A stretch of DNA of 64,000 nucleotides from Roseiarcus sp963741405 (GCA_963741405.1 CAVUHX010000048.1:45676-109675), one strand, 5' to 3'; numbered from the stretch's first letter, positions 38,553-47,851 are shown. Program-made: numbers and translations. The notes: a model not told the origin generated them from the sequence alone.

Positions 38553-38950
38553 ACGGCCCGGCAGCCGCGCCGGGGTTGACCGGCATGGCCGACGCCGTGC
38601 TGAGCGAGATCGCGTCATTGGCCGCAAAACAGGACGCAGACGGCGGTCGGGCGGCGATCGAGCTGACGTCGATGCCCCTCACGGTCGAGGATCGCGTGGA
38701 GATCGAGGCGCGTCTCGGGCGCGGCGAAGTCGCGGCGACGATCGAAGCGGCGGGACGGTCGGAAGTCTGGGAGACGGCCTACGCCGGCGTATGGTTCGTC
38801 CGCCATCTCGGTCTCGACGGCAAGGTGGCAACCGAGACCATCGAAATCTGCCCCGCTCCCTTGATCCTGTTCAGTCACCCCGACGACCGGCGCGCCGCCG
38901 CGGCGCGCCTCGGCGAAGACCTGCGCGCAAAAGCTGCGCCGGCCGCCTGA
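38549..38950 (+). CDS. HupH C-terminal-like hydrogenase assembly protein
   Basis: The 133-residue protein matches the C-terminal domain of HupH/HyaF-type hydrogenase expression proteins: RLGRGEVAATIEAAGRSEVW, ETAYAGVWFVRH and ATETIEICPAPLILFSHPDD. Full HupH proteins are about 280 residues, so this is a short single-domain version. It is sandwiched between the protease and the small-subunit gene with an ATGA overlap, consistent with a chaperone role in Fe-S small-subunit assembly. Precise function is inference from family and context. Confidence 0.8.
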   Translation: MNGPAAAPGLTGMADAVLSEIASLAAKQDADGGRAAIELTSMPLTVEDRVEIEARLGRGEVAATIEAAGRSEVWETAYAGVWFVRHLGLDGKVATETIEICPAPLILFSHPDDRRAAAARLGEDLRAKAAPAA

Positions 38951-38958
38951 AGGAGACG

Positions 38959-40068
38959 ATGATGATGGCGCCTTTTCCGATTCCGCCGGCGTCCGGCCTC
39001 ACGCTCGGCGAAAGCCTGCAGCGGCGCGGCGTCTCGCGCCGGGCCCTGCTGAAATATGCGAGCTACCTCGGCGCGCTGATGGCGCTGCCGGCCTCGGCGA
39101 CGCAGACCTTCGCCGAGGGCCTCGCCAACGCCCGCAGGCAGTCGGTCATCTGGCTGTCATTCCAGGAGTGCACCGGCTGCACGGAATCGCTGACCCGCGC
39201 CTTTTCGCCGACGTTCGAAAACCTGATCTTCGACCTCATATCGCTCGACTATCACGAGGCGTTGCAGGCGGCCTCGGGCGAGGCGGCCGAGGAAGCGCGC
39301 CTCAAGGCGATGGCCGACAACAAAGGCAAGTATGTCGTCGTCGTCGACGGCGCGGTCTCCGCCAAGGACGGAGGCGTCTATTCGACCAGCGCCGGCCAGA
39401 CCAACCTCGACATGCTCAGGGACACCGTCAAGGACGCGCTGGCCGTCGTTGCAGTCGGCTCCTGCGCCTCGTTCGGCGGCATTCCCAAGGCCAACCCGAA
39501 CCCCACCGGCGCTGGGCCTGCCTCGGATTTCGTCACCGACAAGCCGGTGATCAACATCCCCGGCTGCCCGCCCATCGCCGAATCGATGGCCGGCACGATC
39601 GCCTACATGATTTCGTTCGGCAAGCTGCCGGAACTCGACCACCTGCGACGTCCGAAAGCCTTCTATGGCGAGACGATCCACGACCGCTGCTATCGTCGGC
39701 CGTTCTATGAGCGCGGCGAATTCGCCGATACGTTCGACGACGAGGGGGCGCGCCGCGGCTACTGCCTCTACAAGGTCGGCTGCAAGGGGCCGGTCACCTA
39801 CAATTCCTGCGCGACGCTCAAATGGAACGGAGGCGTGTCGTTCCCGATCCAGTCCGGCCACGGCTGCCTCGGCTGCTCCGAACCCGACTTCTGGGATCAG
39901 GGCGGCTTCTACCGGCCGCTGTCCGCCCCGCTTCACGACCTCGGGCTGCCGCTGGCCGCAGCGGGCGTCGCGGGCGTCGCCCTTGGCGCCGGCGCAGCCT
40001 GGTCGGCGCGCCGGCATCTGGCGAACCGGGCCGCCGAGCCCACCAAGCCTGAGGGAGGCAAAGCATGA
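38959..40068 (+). CDS. hynS: [NiFe] hydrogenase small subunit, Tat-exported, Isp type
   Basis: The protein has about 369 residues. A twin-arginine signal (VSRRALLKYASYLGALMAL) precedes the Fe-S domain. The proximal cluster motif is ECTGCTESL; further Cys ligands occur in VGSCASFGG and NIPGCPP, then HDRCYRRPFYERGEF, CKGP and CGHGCLGC-like Cys motifs. A C-terminal hydrophobic helix (LPLAAAGVAGVALGAGAAW) anchors it to the membrane, facing the periplasm. Three consecutive ATGs occur at 38959-38967; AGGAG at 38951 fits one of the first two. It is followed directly by isp1, isp2 and hynL, the group 1e layout. Confidence 0.95.
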   Translation: MMMAPFPIPPASGLTLGESLQRRGVSRRALLKYASYLGALMALPASATQTFAEGLANARRQSVIWLSFQECTGCTESLTRAFSPTFENLIFDLISLDYHEALQAASGEAAEEARLKAMADNKGKYVVVVDGAVSAKDGGVYSTSAGQTNLDMLRDTVKDALAVVAVGSCASFGGIPKANPNPTGAGPASDFVTDKPVINIPGCPPIAESMAGTIAYMISFGKLPELDHLRRPKAFYGETIHDRCYRRPFYERGEFADTFDDEGARRGYCLYKVGCKGPVTYNSCATLKWNGGVSFPIQSGHGCLGCSEPDFWDQGGFYRPLSAPLHDLGLPLAAAGVAGVALGAGAAWSARRHLANRAAEPTKPEGGKA

Positions 40069-40724
40069 CCCTGCTCGATTTCGCCCGAGGGCCGGCGCTC
40101 GAGGCGTCGCTGATCATCTTCGTCGTCGGAACGATCTGGCGTTTTCTCGGCGCGCTGCTCCTGCCGTGGCGGCTGATCGCGGCGGAGCCGCGGAAAGGCG
40201 CGCCGTCGCTGTTCGTCGCGGCGCTAAAAGGCATCGTGGTCAAGTTCTGGCCGTACGAGCCGTTTCAGAAATCCGGCGTGGTGCAGTTCGTCAATGGCTA
40301 CGTCTTCCATTTCGGGCTTGCGATCGTCGTCTTCCTGTTCGCGCCGCACATCCTCTTCATCAAGAGCCTCACCGGGCTGAGCTGGCCGGGGCTGCCGAAC
40401 AATCTGATCCTGATGGTCGGCGTCGTGACCGTCGCCTCGCTTCTCGTCGCGCTGGCCTTCCGGTTGACGAGCCCGGTGCTGCGGCTCATCTCCCGCGCCG
40501 ATGACTACATCAGCTGGTTGTTGACCTTCCTGCCGGTCGCGACGGGATTGGCGGCCGCCGCGCATCTCGGCCTGCGCTACGAGACGCTGCTGACTCTTCA
40601 CCTTCTGAGCCTGTGCGCCTTCTTCATCTGGTTCCCGTTCGGCAAGCTGATGCACGCATTCCTGTTCGTTTTCTCGCGTGGAATGACCGGCATTCGCATG
40701 GGACAAAGGGGGGCCGCCATATGA
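40065..40724 (+). CDS. isp1: Isp1, membrane cytochrome b subunit of the hydrogenase
   Basis: The 219-residue protein has five hydrophobic segments (for example ALEASLIIFVVGTIWRFLGA, GLAIVVFLFAPHILFI, ILMVGVVTVASLLVALAF) and conserved His residues for b-type haem in FHFGLAIV and TLLTLHLLSLCAFF. It belongs to the NarI/DsrM-like group and would pass H2-derived electrons between HynS and the Isp2/quinone side. It overlaps hynS and isp2 by 4 bp on each side. Confidence 0.92.
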   Translation: MTLLDFARGPALEASLIIFVVGTIWRFLGALLLPWRLIAAEPRKGAPSLFVAALKGIVVKFWPYEPFQKSGVVQFVNGYVFHFGLAIVVFLFAPHILFIKSLTGLSWPGLPNNLILMVGVVTVASLLVALAFRLTSPVLRLISRADDYISWLLTFLPVATGLAAAAHLGLRYETLLTLHLLSLCAFFIWFPFGKLMHAFLFVFSRGMTGIRMGQRGAAI

Positions 40725-42028
40725 CCGCCAAGACAACCGCCGCCGGCGTCCCGTATGACGTCCAGGGCGACATGAGCGACGCCGACCGACGCACCGCGGC
40801 GATGCGCGGCTTCGTCCAGGAGTTCGGCGCCGTCGCCGCCGCCCATCTCGAGAGCTGCGTACGCTGCGGCATGTGCGCCAACGCCTGCCATTTCTACGTG
40901 TCGACCGGCAACCCGGCCTATACGCCGATCAATAAGCTCAAGCCATTCGAACAGGCCTACAATCGGCACGCCGGCCCCTTCGCGCCGGTCTATCGGCTGC
41001 TTGGAATCGTCCCCAAGGTGACGATCGAGGAGCTCGAGGAGTGGGAGCGGCTCATTTACGACGCCTGCACCTTGTGCGGGCGCTGCACGCTCGCCTGCCC
41101 GATGGGCATCGACATCGCCGAGCTGATCAAGGAGGCGCGCCACGGCATGTTCAAGGCCGGGCTGGTGCCGGACCGCCTGCAATTGATGGATCGCACCACG
41201 CGCGCCTGGACGAGCCCGGCGACCCCGGCGGACGATTTCGCCGACATCATCAAGGACGCGGGCGAGGAGCACGGCGTCGAGATGCGCGTCGACCTCGACA
41301 AGGCCGACTACCTGGTCACCGTCGCGCCGGCCGAACTCACCGAGCATACCAAGGCGCTGGCCGATATCGCGAGGATCCTCAACAAAATCGGCGCGAGCTG
41401 GACCTATCACACCGAGGGGTTCGAGGCGTCCAACATCGGCTACATCAACGGCGACACCGATCTGCAGAAGACGATGACGATGCGCCTGATCGACACCGCC
41501 AAGAAGATCGGCGCCCACACCCTGATCCTTCCCGAATGCGGCCATGCGTACGGCGCGGCGCGCTGGGAGGCCGGGCGCTGGTACGGCGGCAAACTGCCGG
41601 TGCGAATCCTGCACATGACCGAGTTCCTGCAAGAGACGGTCATGTCGGGCAAGGTGAAGCTCAAGCCGATCGGGCAGACAGTCTCTTTCCACGATCCGTG
41701 CCAGCTCGTGCGTCGCGGCGGCGTCACCGAGGCGCCGCGCGATATCCTGAAGGCGCTCGGGACGGAGCTGAAGGAGCTCGAAAACCACGGCAACCTCGCC
41801 TGGTGCTGTGGCGGCGGCGGCGGCGTCGTCTCCAACACGCGCGCCGACCCGATCCGCTTCAAGGCGTTCCAGCTGAAACAGCAGGAGGTCGAGCAGGCGG
41901 GCGCGGAGCGCTTCGTCACCGCCTGCGGCCAGTGCCGCATCACGCTGACGCAGGGCGCCAAGCACTTCAAATGGGACAAGAAGGTCGAGAGCCTGCTCGA
42001 GCTTGTCGCCGACAACCTCGTCGACTGA
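40721..42028 (+). CDS. isp2: Isp2, HdrD/DsrK-like iron-sulfur subunit of the hydrogenase
   Basis: The 435-residue cytoplasmic protein has two [4Fe-4S] ferredoxin motifs, CVRCGMCANACHFYVSTGNP and CTLCGRCTLACPMGID. Two CCG-type domains with HDPCQLVRRGG and CCGGGGG follow, the arrangement of heterodisulfide reductase subunit D and DsrK. Together with Isp1 it forms a module analogous to DsrMK encoded 15 kb away. It probably links the periplasmic hydrogenase to quinone or to cytoplasmic thiol/sulfur chemistry. ATGA overlap with isp1; 14 bp gap to hynL. Confidence 0.93.
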   Translation: MTAKTTAAGVPYDVQGDMSDADRRTAAMRGFVQEFGAVAAAHLESCVRCGMCANACHFYVSTGNPAYTPINKLKPFEQAYNRHAGPFAPVYRLLGIVPKVTIEELEEWERLIYDACTLCGRCTLACPMGIDIAELIKEARHGMFKAGLVPDRLQLMDRTTRAWTSPATPADDFADIIKDAGEEHGVEMRVDLDKADYLVTVAPAELTEHTKALADIARILNKIGASWTYHTEGFEASNIGYINGDTDLQKTMTMRLIDTAKKIGAHTLILPECGHAYGAARWEAGRWYGGKLPVRILHMTEFLQETVMSGKVKLKPIGQTVSFHDPCQLVRRGGVTEAPRDILKALGTELKELENHGNLAWCCGGGGGVVSNTRADPIRFKAFQLKQQEVEQAGAERFVTACGQCRITLTQGAKHFKWDKKVESLLELVADNLVD

Positions 42029-42042
42029 AAGGGATCTGAGCC

Positions 42043-43788
42043 ATGAACAAACGAGTCGTGGTCGATCCTGTCACGCGGATCGAGGGGCATCTGCGCATCG
42101 AAGCCGAGACCGACGAGGCCGGCGCGATCAAGGCGGCCTATTCGTCGGGCACAATGGTGCGCGGGATCGAGATCATCCTGCGCGGCCGCGATCCGCGCGA
42201 GGCGTGGGCCTTCGCGCAGCGCATCTGCGGCGTCTGCACGCTGGTGCACGGTGTCGCGTCGGTGCGCTCGGTCGAGAACGCGCTGAAGTACGACATCCCG
42301 ACCAACGCCAACCTGATCCGCAATCTGATGATCGGCGCGCAATACGTGCACGATCACGTGATGCATTTCTACTATCTGCATGCGCTCGACTGGGTCGACG
42401 TGGTCTCGGCGCTCAAGGCCGATCCGGCGGCGACCTCCTCTCTGGCGCAATCGATCTCGACCTACGCCAAGGCGAGCCCCGGCTATTTCGCCGACGCCCA
42501 GAAGAAGCTGAGGACCTTCGTCGAGAGCGGGCAGCTTGGCATTTTCGCCAATGGCTACTGGGGCCACCCCGAGTACAAGCTGCCGCCCGAGGCCAACCTG
42601 ATGGCGGTGGCGCACTATCTCGACGGGCTCGCCTGGCAGCGCGAAGTGGTCAAACTGCACGCGATCTTCGGCGGCAAGAACCCGCACCCGAACTTCCTCG
42701 TCGGCGGCGCGCCCGCGCCGATCTCGGCGAGCCCGATTTCGGGGGCGAGCGACGCCGCAGCGACGGCGGTCAATGTCGTGACGCTGTCGGAAACGCGCCA
42801 GATCATCAAGACGATGCGGGCCTTCGTCGACGAGGTCTACGTGCCCGACACCCTCGCCATCGCCAGCTTCTACAAGGACTGGTTCCACCGCGGCGAGGGC
42901 CTCGGCAATTTCATGACCTACGGCGAGTTCCCGCTCGACGGCAAATGGGACTCGAAGCGCGCCCTGCCGGCCGGCGTCATCCTCAACCGCGACCTGTCGC
43001 ACATCGAGCCGATCGACCTCAACGATCCGGCCGAGGTGCAGGAGTTCATTTCGCACTCGTGGTACGACTACTCGACCGGCAAGGACGCGGGCCTGCACCC
43101 CTACGACGGGGAGACGACACTGAACTACGGCGGGCCGAAGCCGCCCTACGACCAGCTCGACGTCGACAAGGGCTACTCCTGGCTCAAGGCGCCGCGCTGG
43201 CGCGGGCATGCGATCGAGGTCGGACCGCTCGCGCGGGTGCTGATGCTCTATGCCGCCGGCCACGAGCCGACCAAGGCGCTGGCGGGCTTCGCGCTCGGCA
43301 AGCTCGGCGTGCCGATCGAGGCGATGTACTCCACCCTCGGCCGCACCGCCGCGCGCACGCTCGAGACCAAGATCATCGCCGACCAGATGGACGGCTGGCT
43401 CGACGCGCTGATCGCCAACGTCAAGGGCGGCGACGTCGCGGTTCAAAACCCGGAGAAGTGGGAGCCGTCGTCCTGGCCGAGCGAGGCCAGGGGCGTCGGC
43501 TTCATGGAGGCGCCGCGGGGCGGGCTCGCCCACTGGATCGTCATCCGCGACGGGAAGATCGCCAACTACCAGGCGGTCGTGCCTTCGACCTGGAACGCCG
43601 GCCCGCGCGACCCGAAGGGTCAGCCGGGCGCCTACGAGGCGGCGCTCGCCGACCGCCACAGGCTCGCCGTGCCGAAGCAGCCGCTGGAGATCCAGCGCAC
43701 CATCCACTCATTCGACCCCTGCATCGCCTGCGCGGTGCACGTGGCCGATCCCGAGGGCAAGCCGCTCATCGAGGTCGAGGTGAGCTGA
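42043..43788 (+). CDS. hynL: [NiFe] hydrogenase large (catalytic) subunit
   Basis: The 581-residue protein holds the Ni-Fe site through two CxxC pairs: RICGVCTLVHG near residue 62 and DPCIACAVHV near the C-terminus. That His is followed by a 15-residue extension for cleavage by the maturation protease. Family landmarks include DPVTRIEGHLRIE, VHDHVMHFYYLHALDWVD and GRTAARTLETKI. It is exported with the Tat-tagged small subunit. The separated order hynS-isp1-isp2-hynL is characteristic of group 1e hydrogenases of sulfur oxidisers. Confidence 0.97.
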   Translation: MNKRVVVDPVTRIEGHLRIEAETDEAGAIKAAYSSGTMVRGIEIILRGRDPREAWAFAQRICGVCTLVHGVASVRSVENALKYDIPTNANLIRNLMIGAQYVHDHVMHFYYLHALDWVDVVSALKADPAATSSLAQSISTYAKASPGYFADAQKKLRTFVESGQLGIFANGYWGHPEYKLPPEANLMAVAHYLDGLAWQREVVKLHAIFGGKNPHPNFLVGGAPAPISASPISGASDAAATAVNVVTLSETRQIIKTMRAFVDEVYVPDTLAIASFYKDWFHRGEGLGNFMTYGEFPLDGKWDSKRALPAGVILNRDLSHIEPIDLNDPAEVQEFISHSWYDYSTGKDAGLHPYDGETTLNYGGPKPPYDQLDVDKGYSWLKAPRWRGHAIEVGPLARVLMLYAAGHEPTKALAGFALGKLGVPIEAMYSTLGRTAARTLETKIIADQMDGWLDALIANVKGGDVAVQNPEKWEPSSWPSEARGVGFMEAPRGGLAHWIVIRDGKIANYQAVVPSTWNAGPRDPKGQPGAYEAALADRHRLAVPKQPLEIQRTIHSFDPCIACAVHVADPEGKPLIEVEVS

Positions 43789-43953
43789 GGCGGCCGCTTT
43801 CCGGGCGCGACGGCGCTGTCGCTGTTTTGGCGCCGGTTGAGCGGCGGCCGGCAAATGTCGCCCGACCGACGCAAGCGACTCCCTGACGACATGCGATCCC
43901 GCTCGATCCGGCGGCCTCCGCCGCGCCCCGCGGCGGTTCGGCCCAAGGCCGCG

Positions 43954-44322
43954 CTACGCGCCGGACTTCGGAGGAGGCGCGATCTCCAGGACTTCGATGC
44001 GCGCCGCTTTCGCCGTCTCGATCATGTTCGCCGTGCCGATCCCGCCGGGAAACGCGACAACGAGATCCGGGGCGCCGTTGGAAATCATCCACTGATTACG
44101 GCTCACGCCGTCGGAGGGCTCGACCCGGTGCCATTCCGGCAGGAACTCCCATTCGAGGATGCCGTTGTCCCGCGCCCACTTGCCCGCCGTCCGGTCGACC
44201 CCGCGCGCGTCGCCGTGGATGAGCCGCTCGATCGGACCGCGTGCGGCGAGCAGGCGATCCAAGGTCTCCTCGACATAGTCAGGATCGAGGCCATCGCGCC
44301 CGCCGCAAACCAGAACTCTCAC
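43954..44322 (-). CDS. SLOG-domain (DUF2493/YspA-like) nucleotide-binding protein
   Basis: The 122-residue protein has a Rossmann-like SLOG fold: VRVLVCGGRDGLDPDYVEET, ERLIHGDARGVDRTAGKWA and the C-terminal GAPDLVVAFPGGIGTANMIE with the GGxGT phosphate-binding turn. Start GTG 44322 has AAGGAG upstream. SLOG proteins bind nucleotides or nucleotide-like ligands; many small DUF2493 members sit in prophage or mobile regions. It is convergent with hynL and has no partner gene, so its role is open. Confidence 0.85.
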   Translation of the reverse strand: MRVLVCGGRDGLDPDYVEETLDRLLAARGPIERLIHGDARGVDRTAGKWARDNGILEWEFLPEWHRVEPSDGVSRNQWMISNGAPDLVVAFPGGIGTANMIETAKAARIEVLEIAPPPKSGA

Positions 44323-44997
44323 GCTGCTGACTCCTTGTTCCTGTCGCCATTCGCGCCAACGAACCGTCGAGGCTGACCACACGGCGAGAACGCTGCGCCG
44401 TCGTGCACGCCCAACCGCGCCGCTCGCGGCGCTTCGCGCCTCTCCTTGGGGCCCTTCATCCGGACGCTCGCCCGCCGTGACAGGCTGGACGGCTGCAACC
44501 TCCGTTTGCGCGCCGCCCGCGGCGGGGCTCGGAAGGCCGTATGCCCGCCCTGGCGTCGCCTGGCGGTTGCGGCTTTCTCCTGCGGCGGGCTTGTGTTGGC
44601 AAGGCGGTACATCGCCTCAGAGCGGGGCCAGGAAACTTCTCGTCAGAGACCGGACCCCGGTCAACAGGATCCGAGGCCAAAGTCGGCCCTTCGGAACGGA
44701 TTATCGAGGTCATGCGCGGGAAAGCCCTCGACCTCAATCGATCCTTCGGCACAAACACGTGGAGCCCACGGCCGGTCGACCAGGTTCTCCGGGTCGCGGG
44801 CCGGTAGCGTCGCTCGATTGCGCCCGGAACGTCATTCGCGCAGCCGAAATCAAAGGACACTGGAAAAGGTTCGGACCCGACCGGAGCGGATGATGTCCGA
44901 ACGAATTGAGCCGCAGGCCCTCATCCGGCGCTACGCGCCACCTTCTCCCGCAAGCGGGAGAAGGGATCCTCGGCGCCGACGAAGTCCGGAACCGCGC
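44323..44997 (+). other. Intergenic region between SLOG gene and sqr
   Basis: About 675 bp without a convincing gene. It is GC-rich with scattered short frames. The only clear structure is the REP-like hairpin at 44941-44964 close to the sqr stop codon. Confidence 0.4.
44941..44964. repeat. Extragenic hairpin related to the 37.85-kb palindrome
   Basis: CCTTCTCCCGC at 44941-44951 pairs perfectly with GCGGGAGAAGG at 44954-44964 around a 2-base loop. The core CTCCCGC/GCGGGAG is shared with the copy at 37847-37870. It lies 34 bp beyond the sqr stop and could serve as the terminator of the sqr transcript. Confidence 0.7.
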
Positions 44998-46281
44998 TCA
45001 GTCGCTCTTCACCGCCTTCAGCTTCTCGATGCCGAGCATGTTCAGGGCCATCGATTCATAGAACGGCTCGCTCTCGCCCTTGCGCATCTTGCGCAGGAAA
45101 TATTTCTCGAAGCCGATCTTGGCGACATGCACCCACTTGCCCGACGACGACCAGTTGACGTTGCGGGGCGGAATCTGCGGCTGGGCGACGAAGGCGATGC
45201 CGCCGTCGCCGAAGTCGGCGAGACAGATCGCGTTCCAGGTCGCCTGGAACGTCGGCTTGCCGCCGCGCACGATCTGCCCGAGGTTGCGCGCCGTCGCCGT
45301 CACCATCGATTCGATCATGAAGCCGGTCTTCGGCACGCCGCAGGGCACCGGGGTCGGGCCGGTCGGCGGAATCGCCACGCACACGCCGACCGAAAAGATG
45401 TTCGGGTAGGCCGGGTTCTGCTGATGCTTGTCGACGATGACGAAACCGCGCGGATTGACGAGGCCATCGATCCCGCGCAAGGGCGCGATGCCACGGAACG
45501 CCGGCAGGATCATCGAGAAGCCGAACGGCAGCTCCTTGGTCGCCTTGACGGCGCCGTCGTCGCCGACCTCCTCCACCGTCATCTTGCCCTGCTCGACCTT
45601 CTTGATGCGAGAGCTGGTCATCCACTTGATGTGGTGGTCGCGCATCGCGCTCTCGAGCAGGCCCTTGGTGTCGCCGACGCCGTCGAGGCCGAGGTGGCCG
45701 ATATAGGGTTCGGCGGTGACGAAGGTCATCGGAACCTTGTCGCGAATCTTGCGGCGGCGCAGCTCCGTCTCGAGGATGAAGGTGAATTCGTAGGCCGGGC
45801 CGAAGCACGAGGCGCCCTGCGCCGCGCCGATCACCACCGGGCCAGGGTTCTTGCAGAAGGCCTCGAACTTGGCCGTAGCGTTCTCGGCATGGTCGATGTG
45901 GCAGATCGACGTGGTGAAGCCGTCGGGGCCGAGGCCCTCGATCTCGTCGAAGGCCAGTTCCGGCCCCGTCGCGATGATCAGATAGTCGTAGCGGATCTTC
46001 GATCCGTCCGCCGTCTCGATCGTGTTTTCCTTCGGCGACATCTTCGTCACCGGGCTCGGCTTGAAGCCGATGCCGCGCTTGGCGAAAGCGGGCGCGAGGT
46101 CGACCTGGAGCGCCTCGCGGTCGCGCCAGCCGACCGGAACCCACGGGTTCGACGGAACGAAATGATAGAGCGGGTCCTTGGTGACGACAGTGAGCTTGTC
46201 CTCACGCCGCATCTGTTCCTTCATCTCGTAGGCCATGATCGCGCCGCCCAAACCGGCGCCCATGATTACGATGTCAGCCAC
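44998..46281 (-). CDS. sqr: Sulfide:quinone oxidoreductase
   Basis: The 427-residue flavoprotein oxidises sulfide to sulfane sulfur and reduces quinone at the membrane. It begins ADIVIMGAGLGGAIMAYEMK (FAD binding). It carries YDYLIIATGPELAFDEIEG, the redox Cys in VIGAAQGASCFGPAYEF, a second Cys in NIFSVGVCVAIPP, and PKTGFMIESMVTATARN. The start at GTG 46281 is chosen because GGGAGG precedes it and the frame upstream lacks homology. The promoter with a palindrome lies at 46339-46367. It feeds sulfur to the dsr system upstream on the same strand. Confidence 0.94.
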   Translation of the reverse strand: MADIVIMGAGLGGAIMAYEMKEQMRREDKLTVVTKDPLYHFVPSNPWVPVGWRDREALQVDLAPAFAKRGIGFKPSPVTKMSPKENTIETADGSKIRYDYLIIATGPELAFDEIEGLGPDGFTTSICHIDHAENATAKFEAFCKNPGPVVIGAAQGASCFGPAYEFTFILETELRRRKIRDKVPMTFVTAEPYIGHLGLDGVGDTKGLLESAMRDHHIKWMTSSRIKKVEQGKMTVEEVGDDGAVKATKELPFGFSMILPAFRGIAPLRGIDGLVNPRGFVIVDKHQQNPAYPNIFSVGVCVAIPPTGPTPVPCGVPKTGFMIESMVTATARNLGQIVRGGKPTFQATWNAICLADFGDGGIAFVAQPQIPPRNVNWSSSGKWVHVAKIGFEKYFLRKMRKGESEPFYESMALNMLGIEKLKAVKSD

Positions 46282-46338
46282 GCGCTTCCCTCCCGGTTCA
46301 GGGGCGAAGCGCTCTTCCGGCCACTCCGCTTCCAAGGC

Positions 46339-46367
46339 ACATTATGGAGATATTCAAATGCGTCAAT
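46339..46367 (-). promoter_or_regulatory. sqr promoter with SqrR-like operator
   Basis: On the minus strand TTGACG (46361-46366), a 16-bp spacer and TAATGT (46339-46344) form a sigma-70-like promoter. The palindrome ATTG-N8-GAAT (46352-46367; ATTC-N8-CAAT on the plus strand) overlaps the -35 box. It differs by one base from ATTC-N8-GAAT at the dsrA promoter. Overlap with the -35 box is what a repressor site would show. Confidence 0.55.
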
Positions 46368-46470
46368 ATAACCTAATGTCGCACGCGGGGCCGGCGGGTG
46401 ACCCCGGCGGCCTTCGCGCTTTCTTGGAGAAGCGCTTCGCCCGCCCCCGAACGCGCCGGACGAACCGGCT

Positions 46471-47781
46471 CTAGAACTTCGCCCGGACCGGCGGCGGCGG
46501 CTCCGAGTCGAAGTGGTAGGTCCAGCCGATCGTCACCTGCGCCTCGCTGAGCGACGCGGTGATGTTGCTGCCCGGCGTCGGGCCGAACGGCGTCACCTCG
46601 GGGCCGGAGACCTTGCCCTTCGGCGCGTAATAGCCCGCAAGGTCGATCGACGAATTCCTCGTGACGCGATAGCTGAGGCCAGCGCTGAACTGGCTCGTCG
46701 TGACGCCCGGGGCGACGAGATTGAGGGTCACGTCCCTGCCGTGCACGGGATTGTTGTTGAACTCCATGCCGGCCCGCAGCGTGAGTTGCGGCGTCGCGCG
46801 CCATTCGCCGCCGACGGCGATCACGTTGACGTTGCTCCAGCCGAAGCCGGGACCGTTGGTCGCGCCATAGGGCAGCATGACGTTTGAGGGATTGGCGATT
46901 GCCGGAATGCCGGAATAGAAGATCGCTCTGTAGTCGGCCATCAGCGTGAACGTCGGGACGACGTCCCAGGCGACTCCGGCGTCGACCCAGCCCGGAATGT
47001 CGAAGCTGCCCTGATCGGCGAACAGGCCCTTATACTTCGAGATGTTCTGCATCCAGGTCGGCGTCGCGCCGGAAAGGCCGACGCGGAACCCGGGCGTCAC
47101 CTTCCACTCGAGGCCGGCATGTACGCCAAACCCGATCGTGTTGTCGCCGCCGTTGTTGGTCATGCTGGCGGGGTCGGCCGAGTACGTCCGGAAGGCTCCT
47201 AAACCCTCGGCGCTGAACTGCTGGAACGCGAAGACCGGCGCGATGCCGATCGACAGGGGGCCGTAGCTCTTGGCGTAAGCCGCCTCGAGATAGATCTGGC
47301 TGAGATTGACGCCGGTCGCGGCGCCGCAATAGACGCCGTTGGCTCCGGGGCACAGGAAGCCGAAGTTGGTGACGCTCCGGTAATAGGTGTTCATGCCGCC
47401 GTTGCCATACACCGCGACGCCCCAGGCCGAGGTCGAGTCGATCGGCTGCGAGTAGGCGACATTCGGCATCAGGAAGTAGGGGATCGAGCTGTCGTGATTG
47501 CCCGGCGCGACAAACAACGTTCCCGTCGCGTCATAACTGCGCGTCGGCGCGAAGAGGGACAGGCCGATCTGGAACTGCCGGTCGACATCGACCAGTCCCG
47601 CCGGATTGAGCGTCATCGCCATGGCGTCGGTCGAGTTGGCGACGCCTGCGCCGCTCAGGGAGGCCTGGGTCGGGCCGTAGCCTCCGAGGAAATACCCCTC
47701 GGTCGCTCTCGCGCCGGTCGCGGCGGCAAGAAGGAGCGCGCATCCCGCGGCGTGCGCGAACAACTTCGACCGATACTTCAT
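46471..47781 (-). CDS. OmpP1/FadL-family outer membrane porin
   Basis: The 436-residue protein has a signal peptide (LFAHAAGCALLLAAATGARA, cleavage near residue 27). The FadL N-terminal hatch region follows (GYFLGGYGPTQASLSGAG, TDAMAMTLNPAGL), then beta-strand repeats such as FGVHAGLEWKVTPGFRVGLS, with a C-terminal Phe. FadL homologues import hydrophobic compounds. FadL/SoxF-like porins encoded beside sulfur genes are suspected in transport of hydrophobic sulfur, which is an inference here from its position between tusA and sqr. Confidence 0.9.
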   Translation of the reverse strand: MKYRSKLFAHAAGCALLLAAATGARATEGYFLGGYGPTQASLSGAGVANSTDAMAMTLNPAGLVDVDRQFQIGLSLFAPTRSYDATGTLFVAPGNHDSSIPYFLMPNVAYSQPIDSTSAWGVAVYGNGGMNTYYRSVTNFGFLCPGANGVYCGAATGVNLSQIYLEAAYAKSYGPLSIGIAPVFAFQQFSAEGLGAFRTYSADPASMTNNGGDNTIGFGVHAGLEWKVTPGFRVGLSGATPTWMQNISKYKGLFADQGSFDIPGWVDAGVAWDVVPTFTLMADYRAIFYSGIPAIANPSNVMLPYGATNGPGFGWSNVNVIAVGGEWRATPQLTLRAGMEFNNNPVHGRDVTLNLVAPGVTTSQFSAGLSYRVTRNSSIDLAGYYAPKGKVSGPEVTPFGPTPGSNITASLSEAQVTIGWTYHFDSEPPPPVRAKF

Positions 47782-47851
47782 TCCTGCCCCCCCACAAAGG
47801 GTTCGATTTCGTTATCGAGGTTCGCGTCTTTCGCGCGATTTTGGCGATGAC

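Noticed and set aside
36327..38627. A 766-codon minus-strand frame across the aminotransferase and the hydrogenase protease
   Set aside because: It spans two real plus-strand genes and their intergenic repeat and has no motif; antisense artefact.
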